DNA of 64,000 nt from Hallella seregens ATCC 51272 (GCF_000518545.1 NZ_JADU01000001.1:248001-312000), one strand, 5' to 3'. Shown: positions 53,924-63,786, counted from the first letter of the stretch. Notes: generated by a model not told the origin, from the letters alone. Numbers and translations are program-made.

Positions 53924-56125
53924 TCAACTGGTAAGGCCTTGAGAATGACGCGTTGGGGTTCTGTATTCCGATGGCAGCACGCCGAACATCTTCTTGAAAT
54001 TGGCGGCGAAAGCTTTGTGGGTGTTATAGCCCACACGGTCGGCTATTTCGCCGATGGGCATGTTGGTGTCGCTGAGCAGTTGGGCGGCACGTTTCAGGCG
54101 CACGTCGCGGATGAAGTCGGCGGGCGAGATGCCCAGCATGTTACGCAGCTTGGTGTACAGGGCCGAGCGGCTCATGAAAACGTCTTGCGCCAATTGGTCC
54201 ACGCCGTAGTCTGCATTGGAGAGATGTCCCTCTATGGCTTTCACCATGCGTTCGGCCAGGGCCTCCTCTTCATGGTTCACTCCTATTTTTTGAGGATCAA
54301 TGCTGGTGTTTTCGGCAAATTGATGGCGGGCTTCCTCGCGCAGTTCAAAGAGTTGGTTCACGCGCCGGTCGTTTTCGCGCTCCAGCTTCCGACGCTTGCG
54401 CTTGAGGTATAGCCTCATCAGCGTCAAAAGACTTGTAAGTGCCATGAGTCCGTAGATGAGTTTTGCCCACCAGGTGAGCCACCATGGCGGGAGGATGGTC
54501 ACCTGCTGTCGGGTCAGCTCGCCCCACGTACTGTCGTCGATGGCTGCCTGCACTTCGAATGTGTAGGCTCCGGGCGGCAGAGCGCGGTATTCCACCTCGC
54601 ACAAGCCGCCGTCGGCATACGTACAATATTGCCAGCTCTTCTCCAAGCCAGCCAGGCGATAACGGTAGCGGGTGTGCGAGGGTGCAGCATAGTTGAGGGC
54701 GGAGAACTGGAAAGCGAGATTGTTTTGATCGTATGCAAAGGACATTCCATGTGTCAGTCTCTCTAACAACTGCGGATCGCCATCTATACTGACGGCAGTG
54801 ATAACGACAGCCAATGGTTTCGTTTTTGCGGATTCAAGCCATTGCGGACGGAATGCTACGGCACCAGAAGCACTATAAACGAATACGAGACGGCCGTCGG
54901 GGGCGAGCATGGCGGCGCGTTCCATCATGTTGACGGCGGGGATGCCGTCTTCGGGGCCATAGTTGATGACGCTTGGCGTAATGCGGGAGATGCCGCACGA
55001 GGTTCCTGCCCACACATGTCCGTTGGCATCGAATATCAGGCTTCTGATGCAATGGTTGGCTAGTCCTTCCATCCGTTCACAAGTGCGCCCGTTCCCATCC
55101 ACGGTTGCTTGATGATGGGGAAAGTTCTCTTTTTCTATCTTGAACAGTCCGTTCTGCGTTCCTACCCACAGCCTGTTCTTGTTGTCGCGCACCATGCAGT
55201 TGTACTTGTCGCTGTATCGCTCTATCTCTTTTGCCCTGGGGAATGCGGCCAGCGTGTCCGCTTGCGTGTCAAGAAGAAAGCTGCCGTTCTGCGTGTAGAC
55301 CGCCACCCACTTGCCGTCTATCGGACAGGCACCTACGAAATGCCGGAAACGCTTCAGTGCCGGAAGACGGTTGTTGAGCGACACGAACGCATGGCGTTCA
55401 GGGTGAAAATATCCCAATACGCACAGGGAGTCGCATAGCAGGAAACGATGTGAAAGTTCTGTGATGAAAGTCGTGCGGTTGTATGGCAGCGAAGCCACAT
55501 TGGTTTTGTCATAGTGCTTCTTGGTGCCATTTGCTTCGTATTCCAGCCCGTTGGCCTTGCAGTGCCAGATGCGTCCTTGGCTGTCGATGGTGCTTCGGGC
55601 CCTGTCGATCAAAGGATGCTCACCCCTTATCAGCTTTGCATGCTGTCGTTTTGGCGATGTGTAGCGGATGCCGTTCTGCATGGTTCCTTCCCACATTCCC
55701 CCCTGCCGGTCGGTTACCGTCAACGACGAGGGGACAAAGTTCTTGAGCAATGCTTTCGACATTCTCTTTTTCATATCGTAACGGAACGACCTTGTGCGGG
55801 CATCGAAGAGATAGACTCGGTAGAAGTCGCGCAGCCACAGCAGTGAGTCGCCCTGCCATTGCTGTCCGTAGCCCAAAGAGAAAAGAGGCAGGTGATACGC
55901 TCGGCCGTAGTCGCATGGTACCGTTAGGAATCCTCTGCCATTGGAGAGGCAGAACACTCCCTCGCAGTTCACCAGCATTTGGCCGTTGGGCAGTTCCACG
56001 ATTTGATGCACCTCTCCCGTGGGTAGTCCGTCGGCCACGGTCCACTGCCTTTCAAAGGCACGGGCAATCAACAGGCATGACATCCACGACATCCACAGGG
56101 TCAGGAGCAAGAATCTCTTCGACAT
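53924..56125 (-). CDS. membrane-tethered AraC regulator with HTCS-type sensor but no kinase
   Basis: A 733-residue protein: signal peptide (MSKRFLLLTLWMSWMSCLL), a periplasmic beta-propeller region (about 25-430) with two-component-propeller repeats (RQWTVADGLPTGEVHQIVEL, DNKNRLWVGTQNGLFKIEKE, DANGHVWAGTSCGISRITPS), a Y_Y_Y domain (about 475-545, TRYRYRLAGLEKSWQYC), one membrane helix (about 550-575), a short charged helix, and an AraC domain (about 626-722, GYNTHKAFAANFKKMFGVLP). The histidine kinase and receiver domains of a normal hybrid two-component system (usually about 1300-1400 residues) are absent, without stop codon or frame break. Divergent from the lyase/rhamnosidase genes, which it probably controls in response to a glycan fragment. 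Confidence 0.88.
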   Translation of the reverse strand: MSKRFLLLTLWMSWMSCLLIARAFERQWTVADGLPTGEVHQIVELPNGQMLVNCEGVFCLSNGRGFLTVPCDYGRAYHLPLFSLGYGQQWQGDSLLWLRDFYRVYLFDARTRSFRYDMKKRMSKALLKNFVPSSLTVTDRQGGMWEGTMQNGIRYTSPKRQHAKLIRGEHPLIDRARSTIDSQGRIWHCKANGLEYEANGTKKHYDKTNVASLPYNRTTFITELSHRFLLCDSLCVLGYFHPERHAFVSLNNRLPALKRFRHFVGACPIDGKWVAVYTQNGSFLLDTQADTLAAFPRAKEIERYSDKYNCMVRDNKNRLWVGTQNGLFKIEKENFPHHQATVDGNGRTCERMEGLANHCIRSLIFDANGHVWAGTSCGISRITPSVINYGPEDGIPAVNMMERAAMLAPDGRLVFVYSASGAVAFRPQWLESAKTKPLAVVITAVSIDGDPQLLERLTHGMSFAYDQNNLAFQFSALNYAAPSHTRYRYRLAGLEKSWQYCTYADGGLCEVEYRALPPGAYTFEVQAAIDDSTWGELTRQQVTILPPWWLTWWAKLIYGLMALTSLLTLMRLYLKRKRRKLERENDRRVNQLFELREEARHQFAENTSIDPQKIGVNHEEEALAERMVKAIEGHLSNADYGVDQLAQDVFMSRSALYTKLRNMLGISPADFIRDVRLKRAAQLLSDTNMPIGEIADRVGYNTHKAFAANFKKMFGVLPSEYRTPTRHSQGLTS

Positions 56126-56154
56126 AGGCGTATTGTCTTCTCGGTTTTAGGCAT

Positions 56155-56162
56155 CAAAGTTA
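56155..56162 (-). promoter_or_regulatory. Bacteroidota -7 box for the AraC-type regulator
   Basis: Minus-strand TAACTTTG, exact TAnnTTTG match, 29 bases upstream of the start codon at 56125. Confidence 0.65.
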
Positions 56163-56311
56163 CAAAAAATATACCGGCAATAATCTTTTCCATTTAAAAA
56201 CGATGGTTAAAAGCATCCAAAACGATGGGCATAAACGTGCAAAATGAGGGGGAAACATAGGTGCCTATCGGATTTGGACGATGGGGAAAAAGGAAAATAA
56301 AGCGAAATGCG

Positions 56312-56319
56312 TATTTTTG
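56312..56319 (+). promoter_or_regulatory. Bacteroidota -7 box for the lyase-rhamnosidase genes
   Basis: TATTTTTG, exact TAnnTTTG match, 26 bases upstream of the ATG at 56346. The divergent spacer of about 150 bases between this and the regulator promoter is the likely operator region; no clear repeat was recognised in it. Confidence 0.6.
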
Positions 56320-56345
56320 CAACAGAAACGGAAACCTAAAACAAA

Positions 56346-59300
56346 ATGACAAAAAGAAGAAAAATGCTGGCTATTGTGCTGATGCTGCTTGTTTGGACAG
56401 GCATTGCGAACGCACAGGAAGAAAATCTGAGAATGCAGTTCAACTTCGAGAATGTATCGGGTCAGAGCGTCACCGACCCAGTGTCGGGCGTGACGGCCAA
56501 GCTCATGGGTGAGGCCAAAGTGGTGGAGATGGGTCGCCGCCACGTACTCGACTTGGGAAGCGGTACGGGCTATCTCGACATGACCAAGAATGCAGGTGAG
56601 GTTGTGAGAAACCTTACCGACTTTACCGTGTCGGTCTATTATCGTGTGGATGCGAAAGCATCGCTCTCGGGTGCGGGCTATTTCCTGTGGTGTTTCTCGC
56701 AGTCGGCAGCCAACACGCAGACGGCCTCGCCCTATATGGCCTATCGATTGAATGCCCAGCGCATGGCCACATCGACAGGCGGCTGGGGTGCTGAGACCGG
56801 CATACAGACGGGAAGCGAGTCGTCCAAAGGCCGTTGGATGCACATGCTTTACCGGCAAAGCGGCCGGCATGGCGAGTTGTTTGTCGATGGCAAACGCGTG
56901 GGACAGGCATCCAACATGCCCGTACTGAAGAATGCGCTGACCGCCGTGCCGGCCTATAACTGGATAGGCCGTCCGCCGTTCGCATCGGACAGCTACCTGA
57001 AGCAGACGCTTGTCAGCGACTTTCGGGTCTACGACACCGCGCTCGGCGACGGGCAAGTGGCAGCGCTTGCCGCCGTGGCTGCGGAGATGGAAGAGGAATA
57101 CAAATACGGCATGCCGGGCGACTTCACCCTGCTGCGGCAGACGGTTGGGGAATGCAAGACTTTCCTCACATCGGCAGCCACAGGCTATGCACCCAATGCC
57201 CTTGCCGAATTGCAGGATGCTGTCAGCATTGCCGAAAGGGAAATCCAGTCGGGCCGTGCCTCACAGACGCTACTCGACGAATATGTGGCTTCGCTCCAGT
57301 CTGCGCTCGGCAAGGCCAAGGCTACGCAGGGCTATGCGCCCAAGCAGGTCTTCGAGAGGACAGAAAATCATGGATTCATCCACCCCGGTGGCATCGTCTC
57401 GCAGACAGACATCGACCGGGCCAAGCAATTACTGGCCAACGGCGACACACGCATCAAGAAAGCATGGGACATTCTCTGTGCCAATGGATATGCGCAGGCA
57501 GACGTGGCTACATGGCCCACGGAGACGGTTGTGCGTGGCGGGCGCAGTGGACAAAACTACATGAACTGTGCCCGTGGGGCAGCTATGGCCTACCAGAACG
57601 CCCTGCGCTGGAAGATTGGCGGAACAAAAGCCAATGCCGATGCCGCCGTGCGCATCATGATGCAGTGGGCCAGGGTGTGCAAAGGGCTGGGTGGCGATAC
57701 TAATGTCTCTCTGGCCGCTGGCATCTATGGCCATGAGTGGGCCAACGCTGCCGAGCTGATGCGCGACTACGACGGCTGGAGCAGAGAGGATTTCGAGGAG
57801 TTCAAACGGTGGATAGTCAGGGTGTTCTATAATCCCGCCATCGACTTTCTGCGTCGTCGTCACGACACGTGGCTCAACGCCCGCTACTCGAATCTCGGCG
57901 CGCGCCCCGGCCACTACTGGAGCAACTGGGGACTTTGCAATGCGCTCTGCGTGATGAACATTGGCATTCTGTGCGACGACGTGCACATGTACAACCAGGG
58001 TGTCTCGTTCTATAAGTACGACCACGTGGGCAACTATAAGGATCGGTCGAAGAATACGGTCATCCTGAACGACGGCTGCAACGAGTTCATAGGCAATCTT
58101 GTGCCTGTGGTGCAGTCCGACACGCGCGGCCCCTTGGGTTTCCTCGGACAGATGCAGGAGAGCGGCCGCGACCAGGGACATGCCTTGATGGCACTCGGTC
58201 TGGCCCTCGACATCTGTACCGTGGGACTCAATCAGGGCGATGATCTCTTTGCCTATATGAACGACCGTATCGCTGCCGGCACAGAGTTTGTGGCTGCCAT
58301 GAATTTCGGTGGCGTAGCCGCCAACTCGTTGCCGTGGATCAACTACAACTATGCCGACTGCCGGGGCACGATGGGTGCAGGATGGCAGCAGACAGGGCCC
58401 AACACTGGTGGGCAGGGCGAGTTCCGCCCCTATTGGGACCGCGCCATCGGCTATTACGAGGGGCTGCGTGGCGTCAAGCTGCAGTATGCCGAGCAGGCCA
58501 GTGCCAAGGTCTGCCCCGACGGCGGCGGGGGTAACTACAGCCAGAACTCGGGCGGTTTCGATGCCCTCGGCTTTTCCACCCTCACCAGCTGGCGACCCAC
58601 CGTCACGACAGAAGAGGCCATCACCCCCCTGTCGGGTGATATAATATATAAAGGTGTGACCTACACCAACCAGACCAACCTTGGCGGGTTGGGATACAAG
58701 TACGAGGTGTGTCCCTCGAGGGCCATCCCCGCCGACGGCAGCGAAGTCACGCTCGTCCCGCAGCTGCCCGACGGTGCCGAGGACAGCGGCCGCTGGCTCT
58801 GGAACACGGGCGAAACCACGCGCAACATCACTGTGAAGGCCGACCGTAGCTACATCTACCGCGTCAGCTACACTGCTGCGAACGGGGCCGTCAGCCATCA
58901 GGCCTTTGCCATTGCGGTCAGCGGTGATGCCGCCCCCGACGTGATGACGGAGGAGGTAACCGTTGGTGGCATCATAGAGCGCACGACAGAAAAGACCGTG
59001 CTCGAGGGTACCCCTGTCATTCTCTATGCTGGCCCTGCAACAGGTTGGACCAACGACTTTCTGTGGGACAACGGCACCAAGGAAAGTGTGGTCATCATTC
59101 CCGCGTTAATGGAAAGCCGCACCTATACCTGTCAGTATGCCAACCAGAGCGGAGCCGTCAGTGAGAGCCGTTTCGTGCTGAACGTTGTGCCGGCCCAGCA
59201 GACGGTCAATGGCAAGCTCGCCAATGAGGCCACCTTGCTGCCTGGCAGCCGGGCCGAGCTGAAGCTGGTTGTTCCTTCGTTTGCCAATACGGCCGACATC

Positions 59301-60017
59301 ACGTGGGATAACGGTACGACGGGGGCAACCTGCGTGGTGCCCAGTCTGATGGAGGATACCCAGGACACGGCCACTTACCAAGGCGTCGCCTACAGTTTCA
59401 TGCTCCATGTCATGGGTGGCGGAGCCTATCCTGTGGATGCCACCTCGCTTATTGTCAACCCTGACTTTGCTACCGTCGACGGCACGGGCTGGACCATAGC
59501 CGGCACGTGGGGCAACCAGCGCTTCAACGGTGCCGTGGAGGTGTGGCACTCTGTCAACTTCGACTTCTCGCAGACCATCGCGGGATTGCCCGATGGCGAG
59601 TACACCGTCAGTTGCCAGCTTGTCAATGGCGAGGGGCCCAACACTGGCTGCCTCTATGCCAGCTGCGGCAACGAGACGAAGACGGCCGTCGTCAGGCAGA
59701 GCTGTTCCGGCTCCGATTTCGACACCCAGCGCGACAAGATGGCTGCCCATGCTGACTACGCCAGTCTCTCAGTCACGCTCAATGTCAGCGGCGGTACGCT
59801 CACCATCGGCGTCAAGGAGCCGTCAAGCGGCAATACTTGGTTGGTATGGGACAACTTCACCCTTGCTTACAAGCATCCGGAGGTCAATGGCATTAGGGAA
59901 AGTGCAATTGTAGAGAAAACGAGCAATGGATATGTTTACGACCTGCAAGGCAGAAAGATCCGTCTGCCCCAAAGGGGCCTGTATATCCGCAACGGCCGCA
60001 AATTCATTGTCAAATAG
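56346..60017 (+). CDS. secreted multidomain polysaccharide lyase (LamG + alginate-lyase-like fold + sorting tail)
   Basis: A 1223-residue protein with a signal peptide (WTGIANAQ). Residues about 25-250 form a LamG/concanavalin-like module (MQFNFENVSGQSVTDPVSGV, FTVSVYYRVDAKA, NWIGRPPFASDSYLKQTLVS). A helical spacer (about 255-335) leads to an (alpha/alpha)n-type domain of the alginate-lyase family (about 340-760: FIHPGGIVSQTDIDRAKQLL, GHEWANAAELMRDYDGWS, SNWGLCNALCVMNIGILCDD, ESGRDQGHALMALGLALDI). Then come Ig-like repeats, a carbohydrate-binding-like jelly roll (about 1040-1180) and a C-terminal tail (YVYDLQGRKIRLPQRGLYIR) typical of T9SS-exported Prevotella proteins. Substrate is uncertain; the GH78 partner suggests a rhamnose-containing uronate polymer. 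Confidence 0.8.
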   Translation: MTKRRKMLAIVLMLLVWTGIANAQEENLRMQFNFENVSGQSVTDPVSGVTAKLMGEAKVVEMGRRHVLDLGSGTGYLDMTKNAGEVVRNLTDFTVSVYYRVDAKASLSGAGYFLWCFSQSAANTQTASPYMAYRLNAQRMATSTGGWGAETGIQTGSESSKGRWMHMLYRQSGRHGELFVDGKRVGQASNMPVLKNALTAVPAYNWIGRPPFASDSYLKQTLVSDFRVYDTALGDGQVAALAAVAAEMEEEYKYGMPGDFTLLRQTVGECKTFLTSAATGYAPNALAELQDAVSIAEREIQSGRASQTLLDEYVASLQSALGKAKATQGYAPKQVFERTENHGFIHPGGIVSQTDIDRAKQLLANGDTRIKKAWDILCANGYAQADVATWPTETVVRGGRSGQNYMNCARGAAMAYQNALRWKIGGTKANADAAVRIMMQWARVCKGLGGDTNVSLAAGIYGHEWANAAELMRDYDGWSREDFEEFKRWIVRVFYNPAIDFLRRRHDTWLNARYSNLGARPGHYWSNWGLCNALCVMNIGILCDDVHMYNQGVSFYKYDHVGNYKDRSKNTVILNDGCNEFIGNLVPVVQSDTRGPLGFLGQMQESGRDQGHALMALGLALDICTVGLNQGDDLFAYMNDRIAAGTEFVAAMNFGGVAANSLPWINYNYADCRGTMGAGWQQTGPNTGGQGEFRPYWDRAIGYYEGLRGVKLQYAEQASAKVCPDGGGGNYSQNSGGFDALGFSTLTSWRPTVTTEEAITPLSGDIIYKGVTYTNQTNLGGLGYKYEVCPSRAIPADGSEVTLVPQLPDGAEDSGRWLWNTGETTRNITVKADRSYIYRVSYTAANGAVSHQAFAIAVSGDAAPDVMTEEVTVGGIIERTTEKTVLEGTPVILYAGPATGWTNDFLWDNGTKESVVIIPALMESRTYTCQYANQSGAVSESRFVLNVVPAQQTVNGKLANEATLLPGSRAELKLVVPSFANTADITWDNGTTGATCVVPSLMEDTQDTATYQGVAYSFMLHVMGGGAYPVDATSLIVNPDFATVDGTGWTIAGTWGNQRFNGAVEVWHSVNFDFSQTIAGLPDGEYTVSCQLVNGEGPNTGCLYASCGNETKTAVVRQSCSGSDFDTQRDKMAAHADYASLSVTLNVSGGTLTIGVKEPSSGNTWLVWDNFTLAYKHPEVNGIRESAIVEKTSNGYVYDLQGRKIRLPQRGLYIRNGRKFIVK

Positions 60018-60038
60018 GGAACCAAACCAAGAACACCG

Positions 60039-63000
60039 ATGAAAAAGACTCTCATTTCTATGGCATGGCTGCTCTTGGTAGCCATCACAGCCCAGGCCTC
60101 GGTTACGGTCGGCCATCTGCGGGTGAACGACTTGAAGCAGCCGTTGGGTATCGATACGCCGATGCCGACCTTTAGCTGGCAGATAGAGAATGCCGGCCGC
60201 GGCTTCGTGCAGCAGTCGTATGCCATCACGGTGCGCGACGCTTCGGGCAATGCCGTCTGGACTTCGGGCACCATCCGTTCTGTCCGGCAGTTTGGCATTG
60301 CCTATGCGGGTACGGCCCTGCAAAGTTGTGCGGCCTACGCTTGGAATGTCACTGTTGTTGGGAACAATGGCGAAACGGCATCGGCCGGCTCCACCTTTGA
60401 GACGGCTTTCATGCAACCCTCCGAATGGACGGCACAGTGGATAGGCCGGCATCACCAAACGCTTGACCCAATGGTGATAACGTTCGATGCGCCCGTCACC
60501 TGCCGGTATGTGCGGCTGAACGTGTCGGAACTGGGCTTCCGTGCAGCAACAGACGCCAACTATTCTTTCGCGCAACTCGACGAGATGGAAATCTACGAGG
60601 GCGAAACCAATGTGGCGGCATCGGCCGCCTTTACGGCTTCCGACTCATGGTCACTGCCCCAATATGGCTGGGACGTGGCATACGTCAACGACGGACTTGT
60701 GGGCAACGGTGCGCACATTGGCTGGACGACACACCAGAATCCATCTGTGCCGGTCGTGCTGACGGCCGACCTAGGCAGCGTCATAAACATCACCAAGATC
60801 AAGCTCTATCCGCGCCAGAACGATCATGCCGTAGGCAGAGGAAACAGCATTGCGGCCAATTTCCCTGCCGCATTCACCGTCGAGACCGCTACCGACAACC
60901 GTAGTTATACGGTGGCTTATGCCAAGGCGGGCGATGGGCGCGTACCTTATTATGGAAAGAACTTTTCTCTGGACAAAGCCGTGAAGCGCGCCCGCATTTA
61001 TGCTTCGGCCATGGGTGTCTTCACCATGCAGCTGAATGGCCATGCCGTGACCGACGCTGTTCTGGAGCCGGGAGAGAGTGAATACGAGAAGACGTTGCTT
61101 TACAGCACTTACGATGTGACCCGTTTGTTGCAACAAGGTGGGAACACACTGCTGGCGCGTGTGGCGGGCGGCATCTACGACATCGATTATCTTCCGGGAC
61201 GTTTCTCGAAAGGTGAAGTGAGGAATAACGGTGAGACAGGCCTGAAAGCCGAGTTGCTGGTGGAGTACACCGACGGCACCAGCGAGCGCATTGTCACCGA
61301 CAACACTTGGCGCACGGCGCCGTCGCCCACGCTGGGCAGTAATTGGTGGGGAGGCGAGGACTACGACGCACAGCTGGAAACCGTCATTACACCGGCCGTC
61401 ATCGACGGCTGGGCACGGGCCTCCGTCATCAGCAATCCGCAGTTCAGTAGCCCCCATTCCAAGGTGAGCGGCTTCGGAACCTTTCGTAGCCGTATGTACG
61501 AACCGCTGCGGGTGGTGGAACAATGGAAGGCCGCCACCGTAAAGACCGTGCAGAGTGGCGGCTACACGCTGCGCATGGTCGACTTCGGGCGCAATTTTGC
61601 CGGGCAGTACAGGTTCAGGCTGCGCGGGCGTGCCGGGCAGACCATCACCCTGCGCTGCGGCGAGAGTCTCAATGCCGACGGCTCCGTTTTCATGGAGAAC
61701 TACTACACAGGGCCGGCCGACACCTACGAGACCTACACTTTCAAGGGCGACGGCGAGGAAGAGTGGGGGCCGGAATTCATGTACCATGGCTTCCGTTATC
61801 TCCAAATCATAGGCCTCGACGAGCAGCCCGACGCATCGGCTTTCACCGCCATGCGGATTCGTAGCGACATGGAATGCCACGGCACAGTGCAGACTTCCAA
61901 CCCGCTTGTCAACGACATCCACGTCATCTGCCGCGATGCCATTGCCTCTCAACTCTACAACAGCATCACCGATTGTCCGCATCGCGAGAAGCTGGGATGG
62001 CTCGACGTGCCCAATGAAATGTACGTGTCGCTGAACATGAACTTCCAGATGCAGAACTTTTACAAGAAAGTGGTCATGGACTGCTTCGACGCACAGCGTG
62101 CCGACGGCCGCGTGCCGTCGGTGGCTCCCTACTATATGGAGGTCTATGGCGACGACCCCAACTGGGGCGGGGCGGCCATATTGGTGCCCTATCGCAACTG
62201 GCGCTACTATGGCGACAAGAGCTTGATGACGCAGAACTACGGGCAGATGAAATCGCTGTTGGACCACTACACGGCCAACACAACCAACTACATCATCAAC
62301 AACTCGTTCAGCGTTCTCAGCGACTGGGGACAGGAAACGGCCGGCGTGTCGCCGCTGGTGCCCACCGAGTTTACGGAGACCACCACCTATTATTATTTAG
62401 TGAGGGTGATGGCCGAGATGGCTGCCGAATTGGGACATGCCGGCGATGCCGCCACCTACAACGCCTTGGCGGCAAACATCAAGGCGGCTTTCAATGCAAA
62501 GTTCTACACGGCTGCGACCCATCGGTACACCGGCGTCAGCGGTGGTGGCGGCCGTCAGGGTGAACAGGCCATGCCGCTTTACTACGGCTTGGTGCCCGAC
62601 GGCGACGAGCAGGCGGTGGCCGACGTGCTGGCCGCCCGGGTGGAGGCCGACAACTACAAGGTAAAAACGGGCGAGATAGCCCTGAAGCCCGTCTTCATGT
62701 CGTTGGCCAAATACGGTTACAACCATGTGGTGTGGCAGATGGCCAAGCAGACCGATTGCCCGTCGTATGGCTATTGGGTTGTGCAGGGCTACACCACCAC
62801 GCCCGAATACTGGGACGTGGGGGCTTTCTCGCAGAACCATTGCATGATGAACCACATCGAGGAATGGTTCTACACGCAGCTGGGCGGCATACAGAATACA
62901 GGGGATGCTTTCCGCACCTTTGACATATGCCCCTACATCCCGGCCGACCTGAACAGCATGGATGTCAGTACGCAATGCGCCTACGGCACCATCCGTTCGG

Positions 63001-63359
63001 CATGGCAGCGCACCGCCGACGGCTATCGTTTTCAGTTTACTGTGCCTGCCGGCACCACGGCCACCGTCGCCCTACCCACGGTTTCAGGCAAGGTGCTCAA
63101 GGAGAACGGCGCGGACATTGCGGCCGGTCAGAACGGTGTGTTCTCCGTGACCTACGGTGACACGGAGACCCAAGTGGTGTTGGGTTCGGGCAGTTATAGC
63201 TTCACGCTGGACGAGGGCTCGATAACGGGCATCCACAGACACAATTCGGAAACAGGCAAGGGCGTTCCGGCGGTTTACAATCTGAATGGTCAGCGTGTCT
63301 TGTCGCAGACCATGAGAGGCATCTGTATTATTGACGGCAACAAATACATTCGGAAATGA
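60039..63359 (+). CDS. secreted alpha-L-rhamnosidase (GH78)
   Basis: A 1106-residue enzyme. Signal peptide (ITAQAS), N-terminal rhamnosidase Ig-like domain (LRVNDLKQPLGIDTPMPTFS, AYAWNVTVVGNNGETAS), an inserted discoidin-like module (about 150-300, VTCRYVRLNVSELGFRAATD), the beta-sandwich domain (YASAMGVFTMQLNGHAVTDA, EPGESEYEKTLLYSTYDVT), the (alpha/alpha)6 catalytic domain with DCPHREKLGWLDV and GQETAGVSPLVPTEFTETTT, YWDVGAFSQNHCMMNHIEEW, and a C-terminal sorting-like tail (VYNLNGQRVLSQTMRGICII). It should remove terminal alpha-L-rhamnose from a plant-type or microbial glycan outside the cell. Starts 21 bases after the lyase gene, so both form one operon. Confidence 0.92.
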   Translation: MKKTLISMAWLLLVAITAQASVTVGHLRVNDLKQPLGIDTPMPTFSWQIENAGRGFVQQSYAITVRDASGNAVWTSGTIRSVRQFGIAYAGTALQSCAAYAWNVTVVGNNGETASAGSTFETAFMQPSEWTAQWIGRHHQTLDPMVITFDAPVTCRYVRLNVSELGFRAATDANYSFAQLDEMEIYEGETNVAASAAFTASDSWSLPQYGWDVAYVNDGLVGNGAHIGWTTHQNPSVPVVLTADLGSVINITKIKLYPRQNDHAVGRGNSIAANFPAAFTVETATDNRSYTVAYAKAGDGRVPYYGKNFSLDKAVKRARIYASAMGVFTMQLNGHAVTDAVLEPGESEYEKTLLYSTYDVTRLLQQGGNTLLARVAGGIYDIDYLPGRFSKGEVRNNGETGLKAELLVEYTDGTSERIVTDNTWRTAPSPTLGSNWWGGEDYDAQLETVITPAVIDGWARASVISNPQFSSPHSKVSGFGTFRSRMYEPLRVVEQWKAATVKTVQSGGYTLRMVDFGRNFAGQYRFRLRGRAGQTITLRCGESLNADGSVFMENYYTGPADTYETYTFKGDGEEEWGPEFMYHGFRYLQIIGLDEQPDASAFTAMRIRSDMECHGTVQTSNPLVNDIHVICRDAIASQLYNSITDCPHREKLGWLDVPNEMYVSLNMNFQMQNFYKKVVMDCFDAQRADGRVPSVAPYYMEVYGDDPNWGGAAILVPYRNWRYYGDKSLMTQNYGQMKSLLDHYTANTTNYIINNSFSVLSDWGQETAGVSPLVPTEFTETTTYYYLVRVMAEMAAELGHAGDAATYNALAANIKAAFNAKFYTAATHRYTGVSGGGGRQGEQAMPLYYGLVPDGDEQAVADVLAARVEADNYKVKTGEIALKPVFMSLAKYGYNHVVWQMAKQTDCPSYGYWVVQGYTTTPEYWDVGAFSQNHCMMNHIEEWFYTQLGGIQNTGDAFRTFDICPYIPADLNSMDVSTQCAYGTIRSAWQRTADGYRFQFTVPAGTTATVALPTVSGKVLKENGADIAAGQNGVFSVTYGDTETQVVLGSGSYSFTLDEGSITGIHRHNSETGKGVPAVYNLNGQRVLSQTMRGICIIDGNKYIRK

Positions 63360-63644
63360 AAGGCCACAGGAAACAACAGCTGTGTACTCGGCATGAAGAC
63401 GAATGATATTCGTCTAACTTTACACTTGCTTCTGGAATCCGCCCACGTTAAAGGATAAGTTAATTTCCCTTAATATTCGTCTTCGTCCGTTGGGTGCCTT
63501 GTCCTTTCTCAATTTTATTACGTACTTTTGCACCGTCCTAATGCTCAGGGACGGTGCAATTGCTCTGTCGAATGAGGATTACAGCTTTCCAAGCCAACGG
63601 CTGTCGTACAATAAAAGGAGCTTGGGGTTATTATAAAACATACT
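63360..63644. other. intergenic region before tRNA-Arg with promoter and hairpin
   Basis: 285 bases without a gene. It contains an exact promoter box TACTTTTG at 63523-63530 and, directly at the expected transcription start, an inverted repeat TTGCACCGTCC (63528-63538) with GGACGGTGCAA (63550-63560). The tRNA begins about 115 bases downstream of the promoter box. Confidence 0.6.
63523..63530 (+). promoter_or_regulatory. Bacteroidota -7 box upstream of tRNA-Arg
   Basis: TACTTTTG, exact TAnnTTTG match. A hairpin-forming inverted repeat begins inside its 3' end. Confidence 0.55.
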
Positions 63645-63718
63645 GGTTTCGTAGCTCAACTGGATAGAGCAACTGCCTTCTAAGCAGTAGGTTACGGGTT
63701 CGAGTCCCGTCGAAATCA
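63645..63718 (+). tRNA. tRNA-Arg (anticodon TCT)
   Basis: Complete cloverleaf: acceptor GGTTTCG/CGAAATC, D-arm GCTC...GAGC, anticodon arm ACTGC-CTTCTAA-GCAGT with anticodon TCT, T-arm CGGGTTCGAGTCCCG, discriminator A at 63718. CCA is not encoded as a full triplet (ACCT follows). Confidence 0.95.
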
Positions 63719-63786
63719 CCTCATCCAAGACGGCCTCAAGAACCAATCGTCTTGTGTGCCATATACCAACCCTCATGATTACCGCC

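Noticed and set aside
53839..54036. Small minus-strand open frame downstream of the AraC regulator
   Set aside because: It overlaps the regulator's 3' end in another frame and has no recognisable motif or start signal.
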